Below are positions 10,581-21,391 of a stretch of DNA of 64,000 nucleotides, piece after piece; positions within the stretch are counted from its first letter, which is position 1; each line of letters opens with the position of its first letter. The position numbers were made by a program, and so were the translations under genes. Source of the DNA: Pseudisothecium myosuroides (taxonomy: Eukaryota; Streptophyta; Bryopsida; Hypnales; Lembophyllaceae); NCBI GenBank assembly GCA_951799445.1, contig OX637288.1, positions 32,219,288-32,283,287 on the forward strand, read 5' to 3'. A model generated the notes under the pieces. The model worked only from the letters and a program-made list of their open reading frames with translations, was not told the DNA's origin and searched no databases.

Positions 10581-11645
10581 ATTTATTTATTTAAAAAAAT
10601 TGAATTTGTATTAATAATGAAATTTATAATATACAAGCTCATTTGATTTTTTTTTTAAAACTATGCCCTTAAAATCTTGATGAAGTTTTATTGCATTTTG
10701 TTTTAGAAGATTATTTTCATATTCATCATGGCATTGTTGAATTTAAGATATGATTTCAAAGAAAGTAGTGCTTGTAGTTAAATAAACCTCTTTTGATCAA
10801 ATGACATGTGATCTATATAGAAAATATCAAAAATTGACAACTACACTTGTAAGCATTACAAGTGGTGCTAGTTTAGTAAAATGTAATTGACCTTAAGGTA
10901 TAGGGGAAATGTATGCACTTAGATAGAGAGTGGGTATATATTTTTTTCCGGATTTAATTTTAACTTCTTTGGATGGTTTTTTATTGTTATTTCTTGTTTC
11001 TATTTATTTTGTATTTTGAAGTTGTTATTTAAATTTAAATATTATTGTCTTGTGAAATGTAAGTATGGATAAAAGTTTGTATCTTAGGCAATATATTTTT
11101 AGTAGGCAGATGCAACGTCATACTTCTAGCCTTGAGAATTGAAAGTTATAGCAAGACTTGATATTAAGTATTTTTTTCATTTATGATAAGAATTTCTATA
11201 CTTTGATTTTCCTTCTTTTCAAGCATATAAAGCAGAAGTAACCCAAATGAAGAAGTAGAAGTAAATAAATAGAAGTAACGCAAATGCCTCAAAGTCCATA
11301 GTTTATTCGAAATGAAGTTTAATATCATACATCAAAAAAGTGTATTTTACAATAATTAAATATATATTATAAAAAAAAATTGCAATAAATTTCATCAAAA
11401 CAAGGATTATAATTTGTATGCATTGGGTATTTGGGCCCCAATTTGTTTAGTAGTGACAAGCTAATAACAAAAAAAAATGGTTTCACATGCAATGGGACTG
11501 CATTTCTTTAAGACAATTATAAAGTATATATTGATTTCAATGCTTGTGATGGTGAATAAATGAAATTATTTGACATGAAAAAATTTATTTTCATTTTACT
11601 ATTCTATCTACTATAATCCTCAAAATATTAGGATAAAAGCATTTA
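10311..11645. other. AT-rich spacer with an (AT)n microsatellite
   Basis: A run of alternating TA lies near 10547-10576, flanked by AAATAAATAAAT. No gene is visible; all frames are short. Confidence 0.65.
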
Positions 11646-11838
11646 TGGGCAATTTCGTTAAAATGGCGGAATTCCAAGTGCCACTTTGACAGTGTGCCAT
11701 TTTCACCATCTAGGACTGGTATAGATTTCAGAACGGCTGTTCTAAACCATCTAGGACCGGTATAGATTTCAGAACGACCGTTCTGAACTGTTTTCATGCC
11801 ATTTTAAAAAAATATCGCCATTTTAAAGAAATTGCCCA
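11646..11838. mobile_element. TA-flanked MITE, ends TGGGCAATTTC
   Basis: The left end TGGGCAATTTCGTTAAAATG and the inverse of the right end TGGGCAATTTCTTTAAAATG match over more than 20 bp. TA stands at 11644-11645 and 11839-11840. Inside, a roughly 41-bp unit (ACCATCTAGGAC, then GGTATAGATTTCAGAACG) occurs twice in tandem. TA duplication suggests a Tc1/mariner-type origin. A related single end occurs near 56334. Confidence 0.75.
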
Positions 11839-11840
11839 TA

Positions 11841-12955
11841 TTTGTACAAGTCAATGAAAACTTGGTTGAGCAAATGAAAATACTAATTATGATGCAAATA
11901 GAAGGCAAAGACATAATAAAAAAGTTTGTGATATTAAAAAGAAAATGGACTTGAAATTAGAAAATGTAAAATATATTACCTTGAAAAGAAGAAAGTAGTT
12001 TAGAGCTTGTCATGGGCATTTTGAAAGAGGCATTTGTTATGTGGGAAGGAACCAAACAAAAAAATCAAAAATGCCTAGGCAACTGTAAAAGTCTCCCTTA
12101 TAATGTATGCTTATTTATTGCAACTCAATTACAATTATATTTGTGGTTTGTTATTTGGACATTTTTTTTCTTTTAATTATCAATTGTACTCATTGGAAAA
12201 GCCTCATGTAGTTTGTAGACGTGATTCTTGTGGATATGTTTGTAAGGTAGAAGTACCAGTAGTTGATCATTTATTAAGCAATTTTGGAGCAAATCGTGAG
12301 CAATATGAGGTGGTAGAAATTTCTGCCATGTAGGAAAATAAGAAATATGGGGATTGCAAATTTTTCAGAATTTTATTCTCAAAATTTGAAATTATTGTGA
12401 ATTTTGGGAACCAAAAAGTGTACTTCACCAATAGCCAATGTCTAGAGTCTTCCAATTCCGATCATTCAAGAACTATTTTCCTGTTCATTACTTTTTACTT
12501 TCTTGCTCACTACTTTGAGACATGTGTCATAATTTTATTAGTTCCAACCTTGAAAAGGACCAAAAAAACACATTCCCAACTTCCCTTGGAAATTTATTCC
12601 AACCTTGGTTGGAAATATTGCACCCTATAGGTTGAGTACTGGGCATGGTTGACTACTAGTGCTTCTACCTTATGGCAAATTCAAGAGTTGATGGAAGTGC
12701 TGGTGGTTTGTATTTTTCTTTGTACAATGAAATTTTGTTTCATTTGTTAAAAAATAAATAAAAAGAGTTGATAGAAACAATTGTACTTTTTGTGACTTAC
12801 AACAAACAATTTAATAGTTCATCTTAAACAACATCTTAAACAACATCTCTAGAAAGAAGGTAGCCGTTAGATTGGTTAACAGAGTTGACTTGTTTGTGAT
12901 CACAATTTTGATAGTAAAATGAATGGAAATTGTGATGGAACTATGCTTGAGCTGT
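11841..12955. other. AT-rich intergenic DNA
   Basis: Frames at 12103-12333, 12267-12455 and 12397-12630 overlap on both strands, have no motifs and look incidental. No gene is supported. Confidence 0.55.
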
Positions 12956-13891
12956 TTAACCTCAAAAGTCCCATTGGGCTTATAGGGGCCAAAATGCGAT
13001 TTTGGGTAGACTTGTACGGTCTCAATATTCACTGTAATTATTTGAAACTTTTTGTGAAGCTAAAAAAACATATAAGCTTCCTAGGAATATAATTTTTATT
13101 TCAATTGGTACCCAAGAGCAAAATTTATGGCACAATAAGCCCAAAATGGAGGTTTGCGGAAGAATAAAAAATTTACCAAAAGTCAATGTAAATTATATTT
13201 ATTTTTTTTCTAAAAAATTATATTTTTGTTTACATCTGAAGCTTTGATTCATTCTAATTGAAATAGTAATGAGAAAGTTATGACTAAACAATCTTTTGGG
13301 CAATCTGAGCATCTTCTTCAAAAAAATAACTTATAGGATTCATTCTTGAATGCAATTTTCATAATTTTTCAAAAAAAAAAATTTGACAAGGCCGTTAAGT
13401 ATACTTGCTAAAAAAATCTCACCATTGGGACTGTTGTGTTTCAATTCCATCTTAGAACTATTAACAATTTAATTTTTCATTCAACCATAGACCTACTTCT
13501 ACTTAACAATTTTTTTTAAATGATTGTCAAGTATGTGTTGTTTTTCAAAAAAAATTCCTAGACTTTCAACTTGATTTTTAGAACAACTTTTTTTAAAATT
13601 TAAAGTCTGTAGTGCAAAAAAATTCTATAAATGATAGTCAAAGTCACATATAAAATTGCAAGATAGCGTTCAAAAAAACTTTTTTTTCAACTTTGAAAAC
13701 CAATATCTTCCAATCTATACATTCAATCTTCATGAAATTTTTACCACATGATTTGAGAGAAGTCTAGTACAAGATCCTACAAATTTGAAAAAAAAAAAAA
13801 AAAAAATTGTTTTTTTGAGGCAAACGTAGCAAAAAAGGCAGTTTTGAGTGTTTTTTGACAAAATAAATGGCCTAAGAACTTTAGGGGTTAA
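12956..13891. mobile_element. TTAA-flanked non-autonomous element, copy A (piggyBac-like)
   Basis: TTAA at 12956-12959 is followed by CCTCAAAAGTCCC. The right end is CCTAAGAACTTTAGGGG followed by TTAA at 13888-13891. TTAA targets with CCC-type ends are the signature of piggyBac. The 928-bp interior lacks a transposase. It shares TTTTTACCAC and ACAAGATCCTA near its right end with copy B. Long A runs near 13780-13806. Confidence 0.65.
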
Positions 13892-14348
13892 TGAATTGGA
13901 AGGTTTTAGTAGTGATGAGCGTATCAAGGTGAGTCGTTAAGGATTAACATACTAATTTTGCATTCTCTAGTGCTTTATCATTTTTAAATGTTCATGTAGT
14001 TGTTGTTTTTTTTCTTTTTTTTTATGGGAAACTGGTTTGCAGCAACAATGATATGATTTTAATGACGTTTAAATGACAAAAATCAAGAGATTGAAAGATG
14101 GGGATCTATTTTATTTTTGTACTGCAATGTACGTGGAAGGCTTGAGGTTGAATACTATTTTTACTTTCAATTTAGTGATTTGGGAAGTATATTGCAATTT
14201 GGAAAAAATTTGATTGTTTTCGGTGTATGCTCACGGTCTGTTGTGTGAATGAAGGTCTATCTTCTACGCTCATGAGTAAATTGTCCATGACTAGGTATTA
14301 GCAACTACAAACAGAGCAGATATTTGGGACATTGCATTGCTGCTTTTA
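13892..14348. other. AT-rich spacer
   Basis: No gene or repeat recognised. Confidence 0.5.
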
Positions 14349-14618
14349 AGGTAGGTACCCTTAAACCGACACTAATTGCTACTGTGCCTAATTACTACTA
14401 TTAGACTGTTCAGATTCTTCTATATTCTTATTGGCAAGGGAAAGGAGGTTCCAACGCACCAAAGAACGCAACATTTGGATACTGTATGCAAAAGTTATGA
14501 AGGAACAAAGTTTGGTTTTAAAAGCGTTTCTTTCACGGAGGTACATAACTGATTTTGGAAATGTATACACACTGAAGATGGTGCTTTAAGGTCAGTGGCG
14601 CATTAAGGATACCTACCT
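14349..14618. mobile_element. TA-flanked MITE, ends AGGTAGGTAYCCTTAA
   Basis: The left end AGGTAGGTACCCTTAA and the inverse of the right end AGGTAGGTATCCTTAA match. TA lies at 14347-14348 and 14619-14620. The 270-bp element has no gene. The first seven bases agree with the element at 62499-62825, so the two are probably one mariner-like family. Confidence 0.7.
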
Positions 14619-14620
14619 TA

Positions 14621-15061
14621 GGACTTCTAATGTGGCAGCATCCAAAACCTTCTCCCAAAACCTTCTTTGTATCTTTAAATGTCTCTTCTAAAATCTTGGA
14701 AAATCTTTGGATGTGAGTAGATGTGATTATAAGGATGCACTACATCTAAATATCAGACTCTAGTTTGGTATTAGGTGCATTTGTAGTTGGTTCTTTTAAA
14801 ATTCACAATTTATACTCACAATGTCCAAATGATACATTTGAAAGTGTGTAGGAATTATTTTTCTCTTGCCAATAGGGTCAAATTATTTGTTGGATGTCAA
14901 TTAATAGCAATCATGTTCAAACCCTTAAATTCATGGATATGGGTGCAGTTATCTTTGATAGAAATCAAATTCCACCATCCAATAGAGGAAGCTCAAGCAC
15001 ATATTTTGCAGGTTAGAACAGAGAATACTAGCATTTTACATACTTAAAGGGCATGCATAAT
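14621..15061. other. AT-rich spacer
   Basis: An 86-codon plus frame (14787-15047) is unrecognised and lies between mobile elements. No gene is claimed. Confidence 0.5.
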
Positions 15062-15985
15062 TTAACCCCTAAAGGACCAACATGCATTTTTTGGCAACAT
15101 AGAAATTTTGGGCAAGTACGTACGTGTGAATGAAGATTTGCATAGTTTTAGGCTAAAATTTAAACAGAAGGTGGGGATGAGGAATATCTTTTATATGCAC
15201 TAAATTTTATGCATTTGGAAATATGAGTCAAATGTTATGGCCTAGTATGTTATTTTTTTTTGTAAATGGGTAGTCTAAAGAGATAAAAAAAAATCACTTC
15301 TATCAAAAATAAAAATTTGAAATTGGTTTTCTAGAGTTATATATGCATGGAAAGCTTTGAATCATTCCATTTCAATCAATGAGTCAACAGTTATGAGGGG
15401 TTTTAGTTTGCGGGTAGTTATGGATTTTCTACTCTAAAATAACTTTGAAGTCCTTTACCTTACTCAATTTTCAATGTTTTTTGAAAAAAATTAAAAATGT
15501 AGGATATAGATTGTTTATTAAAACCATTGGTATTGGCGTTTTTCAATTCCATTACTAAATTTCTTAACAATTTTTTATTTTGAATCATTCACTACTTTGT
15601 TCTACTTACTATTTTTTTCCTATATGTTGTACAACTCCAAATGATGTGAAATTATTCAAGCGTGTAGCCAATTTTTCTAGAAAAAAGAATTCAAGGAAGC
15701 ACCACCATTTTGGACATTTTTTCATAGAAAAGTGAGCTTGTGAAGTGCAGCTTCCTTGTTTTTTGCAGGGCCAAAAAAATGATTTCAGTGAATTTGAATG
15801 TTTATATTTTGCAATCCACGTGGTGGAAAATTCGGAAATTTTTACCACGTGTTCTCAAATCAGCATACTACAAGATCCTATGGTTACATGTGTCAAAAAA
15901 AATTCAAAAATTTGGTACTTGTACAAAAAATGGTAGTTTTTGAGCATTTTCAGTGAAAACCTAGTCATGGAACTTTAGGGGTTAA
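15062..15985. mobile_element. TTAA-flanked non-autonomous element, copy B (piggyBac-like)
   Basis: TTAA at 15062-15065 precedes CCCCTAAAGGACCAACATG. The right end CATGGAACTTTAGGGG precedes TTAA at 15982-15985. The interior (916 bp) shares TTTTTACCAC and TACAAGATCCTA with copy A. Frames near 15609-15943 run antisense to each other and are not convincing genes. Confidence 0.72.
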
Positions 15986-16236
15986 ACTAACCATATTTTG
16001 TCCTCTTGGAAACTTGGCCAATTGTCCAATCATTTATCAATTCTACGACCTGGCAAAAGGTTTTGCATTTGACTTTCTTTGACTCAATTCTTAACTATGC
16101 ATTAACTACTATTAGGATTAAATTTTGGATACGCCTATATAGAACCAATACTTCAAAAATTTATAATTCATTCAAAAAATATATTCAAAATTATATACTT
16201 AGTCCAAAAAATACAAGCTAAGAGAATCAAACATTA

Positions 16237-16678
16237 GATAATTGCAAGAAACATTTGGGCTATTTTTTTCACTTATAGCAAAAAAATTTAAATATAATAT
16301 TTTTCTATCTTGCACATATATTTTAAATGTACTATCTTTATATCAACTTGTAGGGATTGTAGAATTCTTTTCCAATTAGGTGTAACCAATTGATCAAAAG
16401 TTCCTTTCAATTAAATAAACAATCATTTAATATTTGATTTCTTGAATTTTTTTTCTATTTTCTAAAATACAAATGTGAAAATATCTATCATCTCAAAGTT
16501 TTCAATTCCCCTATTTTGTATACAACAACTTTTAGAGAATATTTTTTAGGCTTGAATTTTTTGGAGTACATTATTTTCAATGTTCTGCTAATTAATTAAA
16601 AAATAATACATCCAAAGTTTTTCTTTTCAATACAACCATCAAAAAGCATCAAATAGTTTAGTTATTCTTGCAATTGCC
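16237..16678. mobile_element. Short element with TTGCAAGAA inverted ends
   Basis: ATTGCAAGAAACATTTG at 16241 and the inverse of GTTATTCTTGCAATTGCC ending at 16678 share the TTGCAAGAA core of the family at 2776-3520. The 440-bp AT-rich interior is non-coding. The borders are approximate. Confidence 0.45.
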
Positions 16679-17575
16679 TAATCCTCCTACAACTGCCAAC
16701 AAGACTCAACAAATCTAATGCATCTCAACAAATTCAAAATACACTCAATTGTTTATTGGGGCATTATTAGGTGTAATAACTTTAGATTCCAACCTATTTG
16801 TGGAAAGCATGGAACACCTTTTAGCCCTTAAGTGGGCATGGAAGAAGAAAAAATGCCATTGTTTGTCAAGGCAACATAAATTATGACCTAACAAGATTCC
16901 AAGCAAAAAATCCTCACTCATTTAAGTTTTTTTTTCCTTCCCATCTAGACACACATTCGAAGCAGGTCATTAAGCATTGAATAACCAAGCTAATCACATC
17001 ACTAAGAAATAGACAAAAATTGCATACTTGGATGAACTTTTTCTATTTCATATATCTCAAGTTACAGGAATGGCTTTTAGAAAATAGTAATTTTCCACGC
17101 ATGGGATGCCACCACCCTTGGAAATTAAACATCTATGTGTTTGAATTCACAATACTTAACTAAACCGTGTCAATTAGGTGATGGGAGATTCATTGAAACT
17201 AGCTACCCAGAAAAGCATTATATCAATTACATGGCATAGTGATATCCATTACGGACCCTCTTCCATAGTTGCCCAGGTCATTGCAAAGTCATTCCTTCTG
17301 AACAATTCAACAAACCGAAAAGCCTTACAAAGACTACAATCCATCTCTCCGGCAATTGCAAGTCGTCCACCACCCGAAGCATCCATTTTGTAACAGGGGA
17401 TTCATTTGCGATGTTAGCACAAACAGAAAGCACCGAACTTTGAGTTTCATATTTTCATCCTCGAACCACTTCGAGAGAGATGCTGTAAATATGTAATAAA
17501 CCCGATTGAAGAAACCAAAACAATCTTATTAGTCCTCCAAAAAATTTACCCGACCTGCTAGCTAATTAACCCCTA
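16679..17575. other. Intergenic DNA, no gene seen
   Basis: A 71-codon plus frame (17178-17393) is unrecognised. Nothing else stands out. Confidence 0.5.
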
Positions 17576-18210
17576 AATGCCCAAGGCCTGTTTTGAACCT
17601 TCTGGAATTTGCTCTAAATTGAACAAAAAAACAACCTTTTGATAAGTTGTATCAATTTTTTTGGAAGTGTAACCGTACAAATTCAAACTAGACATGTTAG
17701 AGATCACGTAGGAAAAGAAAACACAAGAATATCACTTATTAATTGAAAGATTATAATGTTTGAACATGAAGGTGTTAAAACTAAGAAATTATTTCAATCC
17801 TTTTTTTACATATCAAATCTAAAAAGTTGGTCACCAAAAATATATGAGGTTAAAGGGCCTAACATGCATAACCATAATCAATTTATGGCTTCTCAAAATC
17901 TACTCTATAATTTTTTTAAATGAATTTCTAGTGTGAATTTTTCTCCAAGATCTAGTGTATTTGAGGCTCATTTCCAAGAGCCCTTAACACTAAGGAAAGT
18001 CAAGATTACAATGGGTACCCTTGCACAAAATCTTGAATAGAAAAATCATAATCCATCATTTTCAAAATCGGATTTTTGATGCTAAAACTAGACTTCAAAG
18101 AGAATTTTACAAAAATATAAACTACTAAAAATAGCAACTTGGTTAAGTTTTATTTAACTTCAAAATATTGTCAACACCAAAATTTGGTGCCTCGGGCATT
18201 TAGGGGTTAA
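17576..18210. mobile_element. TTAA-flanked non-autonomous element, copy C (piggyBac-like)
   Basis: TTAA at 17576-17579 is followed by CCCCTAAATGCCCAAGGC. The right end GCCTCGGGCATTTAGGGG is followed by TTAA at 18207-18210. The ends match over 18 bp with one mismatch, the clearest of the three copies. The 627-bp interior is non-coding. A diverged remnant (AACAGGCCTTGGGCATTTAG near 32608) resembles this left end in reverse. Confidence 0.8.
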
Positions 18211-18890
18211 GAGGCTCGGAAACCATATATCTAGAAAATTTAATGTTCAACACCGATACCAACATCTCAGAAGTCAGGAGCGAGCGAAATTGATAACTAA
18301 AGGAACTTCTTGCACCTTCCTTCACTGACGTACTAAAGAATCACAAGGGACAGTACTGTTGCAACAGGGGTTCATTAATTTAGTCGGTAGCTCAAATAGA
18401 AAACACTCAACATCGGAGGGAGACCATGAATCAAAACTCCAGTACGTCATAACTTCAAAACATCGATACAGCAAGCCAAACCGTTCCTAGCCTGCAAGCC
18501 TACACTTGATCCATCGAAGTGACTCGGAAACCACATAAAAATAATACAATTTTTTTATTGAACACCGACACCCACAATCGAGGAGTTCAAAACAAAAACT
18601 TCTCGTACGTACCTTCCTCTACTAAGTAATATGTATTTTATGTACAAACACACTCCAGGGACCTACATACGGTGCTGCAACAGGTTAGGGGACTCATTAG
18701 TCAAGTAGGTCGCGCAATCAGAAAGCCCAGAACTAGCTTGGAGATTCAAATTTCATCGATCCCCAAAATCAATCGATATAATATCCCTTCGAGAGTGAAA
18801 ACCCAAACATGTATGCAACAAATTAAAACTGATTTCTCAAACAAACAATCCCAACTACTGATCAATCGATTGAGATGCCCAGTCGATCGA
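18211..18890. other. Region 3' of the ubiquitin-like gene
   Basis: This is less AT-rich than the DNA to its left and contains several CGATCGAT-like motifs. It probably includes the 3' untranslated region of the minus-strand gene. No gene was identified. Confidence 0.45.
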
Positions 18891-19211
18891 TCACCATCCA
18901 CCAGGCAACCGCACCACCAAATGTAACGTCGCCATATTCCCCACCTTAGACTCCTTCAACAAACACGCATCTTCCAACACCTTCCCACAATAAATCAGCC
19001 TCTGCAACTCGGGATCAATCTTCTCCCTCTCCTCGATCACCCTCTTCACGTCCAAGACCGAGTGCCTCTCCAAATCCACGTCTATCGCCAGTGTCTTTCC
19101 ACTCAAATTTTTCACGAACACCTGCGCCTCCATGGCCACTGGACCAGGACTGGCAATATTGTTAGCACTCCCTACTGCGCCTCCTCGCATCATGCCGGCC
19201 GAAATCCGCAA
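18891..19211 (-). CDS. Small ubiquitin-like protein ending LHLVVRLPGGW
   Basis: A 106-codon frame. From Met27 (at 19133) it reads as one ubiquitin fold: MEAQVFVKNLSGKTLAIDVD, then VKRVIEEREKIDPELQRLIY, CGKVLEDACLL and TLHLVVRLPGG. It keeps the hydrophobic core pattern and the QRLIYxGKxLED loop of ubiquitin. Ubiquitin ends LRLRGG; here the Arg before the Gly pair is Pro and one Trp follows the Gly pair, so conjugation would need C-terminal trimming and may not happen. The first 26 residues are low-complexity and may be untranslated, so Met27 is a credible start. The lysines differ from those of ubiquitin. The gene sits in a GC-richer patch typical of expressed sequence. It could be a divergent single-copy ubiquitin-like modifier, or one exon of a larger ubiquitin-domain protein. 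Confidence 0.75.
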   Translation of the reverse strand: MRISAGMMRGGAVGSANNIASPGPVAMEAQVFVKNLSGKTLAIDVDLERHSVLDVKRVIEEREKIDPELQRLIYCGKVLEDACLLKESKVGNMATLHLVVRLPGGW

Positions 19212-19733
19212 TCCAATAGGAGATCGATGGTGATGCTACACTAGATTTGCAATTGGGACTAATCGATCGAATTGAAGGCGTTTCGATCGGATGAACGTAC
19301 TGAGTGTGGGAGCTTGATCTGGAAGTGCTATGGTTGCTGCAGCAATTAATAATTCAAGGTTTGGTGTTGCAAGTGTCCCCGCCCGTGCTGTGCTAGCTGG
19401 TTTGAGGGGAGTTTAAATTGGTATGGGATTGCGGTGTGGAGAGCCTGTTATTGGGGTTGGGGGGGGGTTACGTGTTGGAATGTGGACCACGCAATTTGTA
19501 GGTTTGCCGGCAATTACTGTTGCTATCAGCCCCGACTGAAACTAATATGAATTGGTACGAAATTGCTACTTTGAGAACATTCAAGTGGAAACTTCCGTCG
19601 GAACCCCGAGTTTCGGATACCCAATGTTCATCCAGAATTCTAGGCCGTAGATTAGTCCAAGTCAGTGTTGACAATGTTGCTGAATTTCGGAAAGCTAGTA
19701 CCGATTTTTTTAGAGCTGTGAAAATGTGAGCAG
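19212..19733. other. Upstream region of the ubiquitin-like gene up to the transposon edge
   Basis: This should hold the promoter of the minus-strand ubiquitin-like gene. A G run lies at 19454-19467. Frames at 19468-19729 overlap on opposite strands and are not recognised. Confidence 0.45.
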
Positions 19734-20600
19734 TACATCAGAAAAGTTGGGCAAGAATATTTGGATGCCATTTTGACAGCAATCTAACATGGAGTCCACC
19801 TTAGTGTCATTTTGGGATTCACTTTGATAGTGAGGTGGCACCAAATTTCTGTAGTATCATTTTCATGCAAAGTTAGCATTGTCAGCCTCACATCATTGTG
19901 GAGCCATTTTAACATCATTTTGGTGTACATTAATCCAAAGTCAACTTGGCTTTACTTTGAGGGTCAAAATGATGCTAAACTGGACATGCACTATTTATGT
20001 GTTATTTTGATGCCAATTTCACATGAATTATTCTAATATCATTGTTGCAATAACAGAGAAGGAATAATGCAATGTCATGTATATGCCATTTTAGTGCAAT
20101 TTTGTTACCATTTCCATGCCATAGTAATTGAACCATTTGACTATTACTTTCATGTCAATTTACAATGTAGTTTTCCAATGTCAGTTTCATGCTGCTTTAG
20201 TGCAACTCTAGATATGCACTATTCCTTTATCATCTGCACCCCATTTTGTTGTTTTGTTAGAGCATTGTTGACATGCACATTTTCAATGCAATGTTCATGC
20301 CAATTTAGCTAACACTATTTGAATGCCTTTTTGACACTTTTCTAATGTGAACTAATTCTGAATTCATTTTTGGCAAATGTATTGCCATTTTTTCATCATG
20401 ACAATAATATTTTAACTTTATGTGGGCACAATTTTGACATTCCCTTCTTCAATGCCTATTTGGTGCCATTGCACTACAATTATCATATGCACAATTTCAA
20501 TGCCACTTTAAAAGACATGGTAAGTAACAATACTTCAATGTCATTTTCACACTATTTCGACGTTCACATATTTTTTAAGCTATTCTAGAGCCAATTGACT
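19734..20600. repeat. Left subterminal array of degenerate GCCATTTT/ACATCA repeats
   Basis: Words such as GGATGCCATTTTGACAG, GAGCCATTTTAACATCATTT, ATGCCATTTTAGTGCAATTT and AATGCCACTTT recur every 20-80 bp with AATG and CATG between. The same vocabulary fills 55180-55774 and is rare in between. Open frames here (19812-20588) are by-products. Subterminal repeats of this sort bind transposases in CACTA-like elements. Confidence 0.6.
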
Positions 20601-21391
20601 GTCAATTTGGCACCAACATTTTTTTTAAATATTTGAAATAAATGTCATATTGCTGCAAATTATTGTACTTTGATAGATAATTTGCTAATAGTAGCTTACT
20701 GTAGTGCTGTTCTTCATAGGCTTATATCATCTTTTTTGTTGCAGTACATGAAACTCAATGAATAAAGATGGATTTGAATTCACTATAGGAACAACCACAC
20801 AAATTGATATCTAATTATTAAAAGGGCATCTAAAATTAACAATTGCTAGTAAACATAGACTTAGTTAGTAAATAGTTTGTATCACATTGTAATTATATTG
20901 TATGTAGAATTTAGGTGAATGAAGTTTGGATACTAATTAGCATACCTAATGGTAGACAAAGCCACACTACAATACTAATTTCCTTCTGTAACCAAGCACA
21001 AATATAGTGTATATGTAAATTTTCCTTCATTAATGCACCAATGCCAAAGTTGTCATTTGGTACTTGAAATGCATGCACATGACATCTAATAGGATTATAG
21101 AAGTAATACAAACTCTCATGGCACAATTTTTTTGTTCTTCTTCTGCATATACTTTTAAAATTTATGATTGGTATTGCCATCATTATTTACACATGCATAT
21201 TAGTACACATGAATATTCTATGTAAATATTCTATATGAATATAACACATGGTAAAGATGTATCTAGAAAATATCATAAAGAAGCACAACTACAATACAGT
21301 ATAGTTGTTTGACAGGGTTAAAAATATCAATGTTGTACATTGCTTAACACATCTAAATCAATTGTCAATCAAGTCCTTCCAAGAAGACTAC
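20601..21391. other. 3' flank of the Plavaka-like gene
   Basis: An AT-rich stretch between the stop codon and the subterminal array. Frames at 20911-21183 and 21305-21571 are unrecognised; the latter is antisense to the last exon. Confidence 0.5.
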
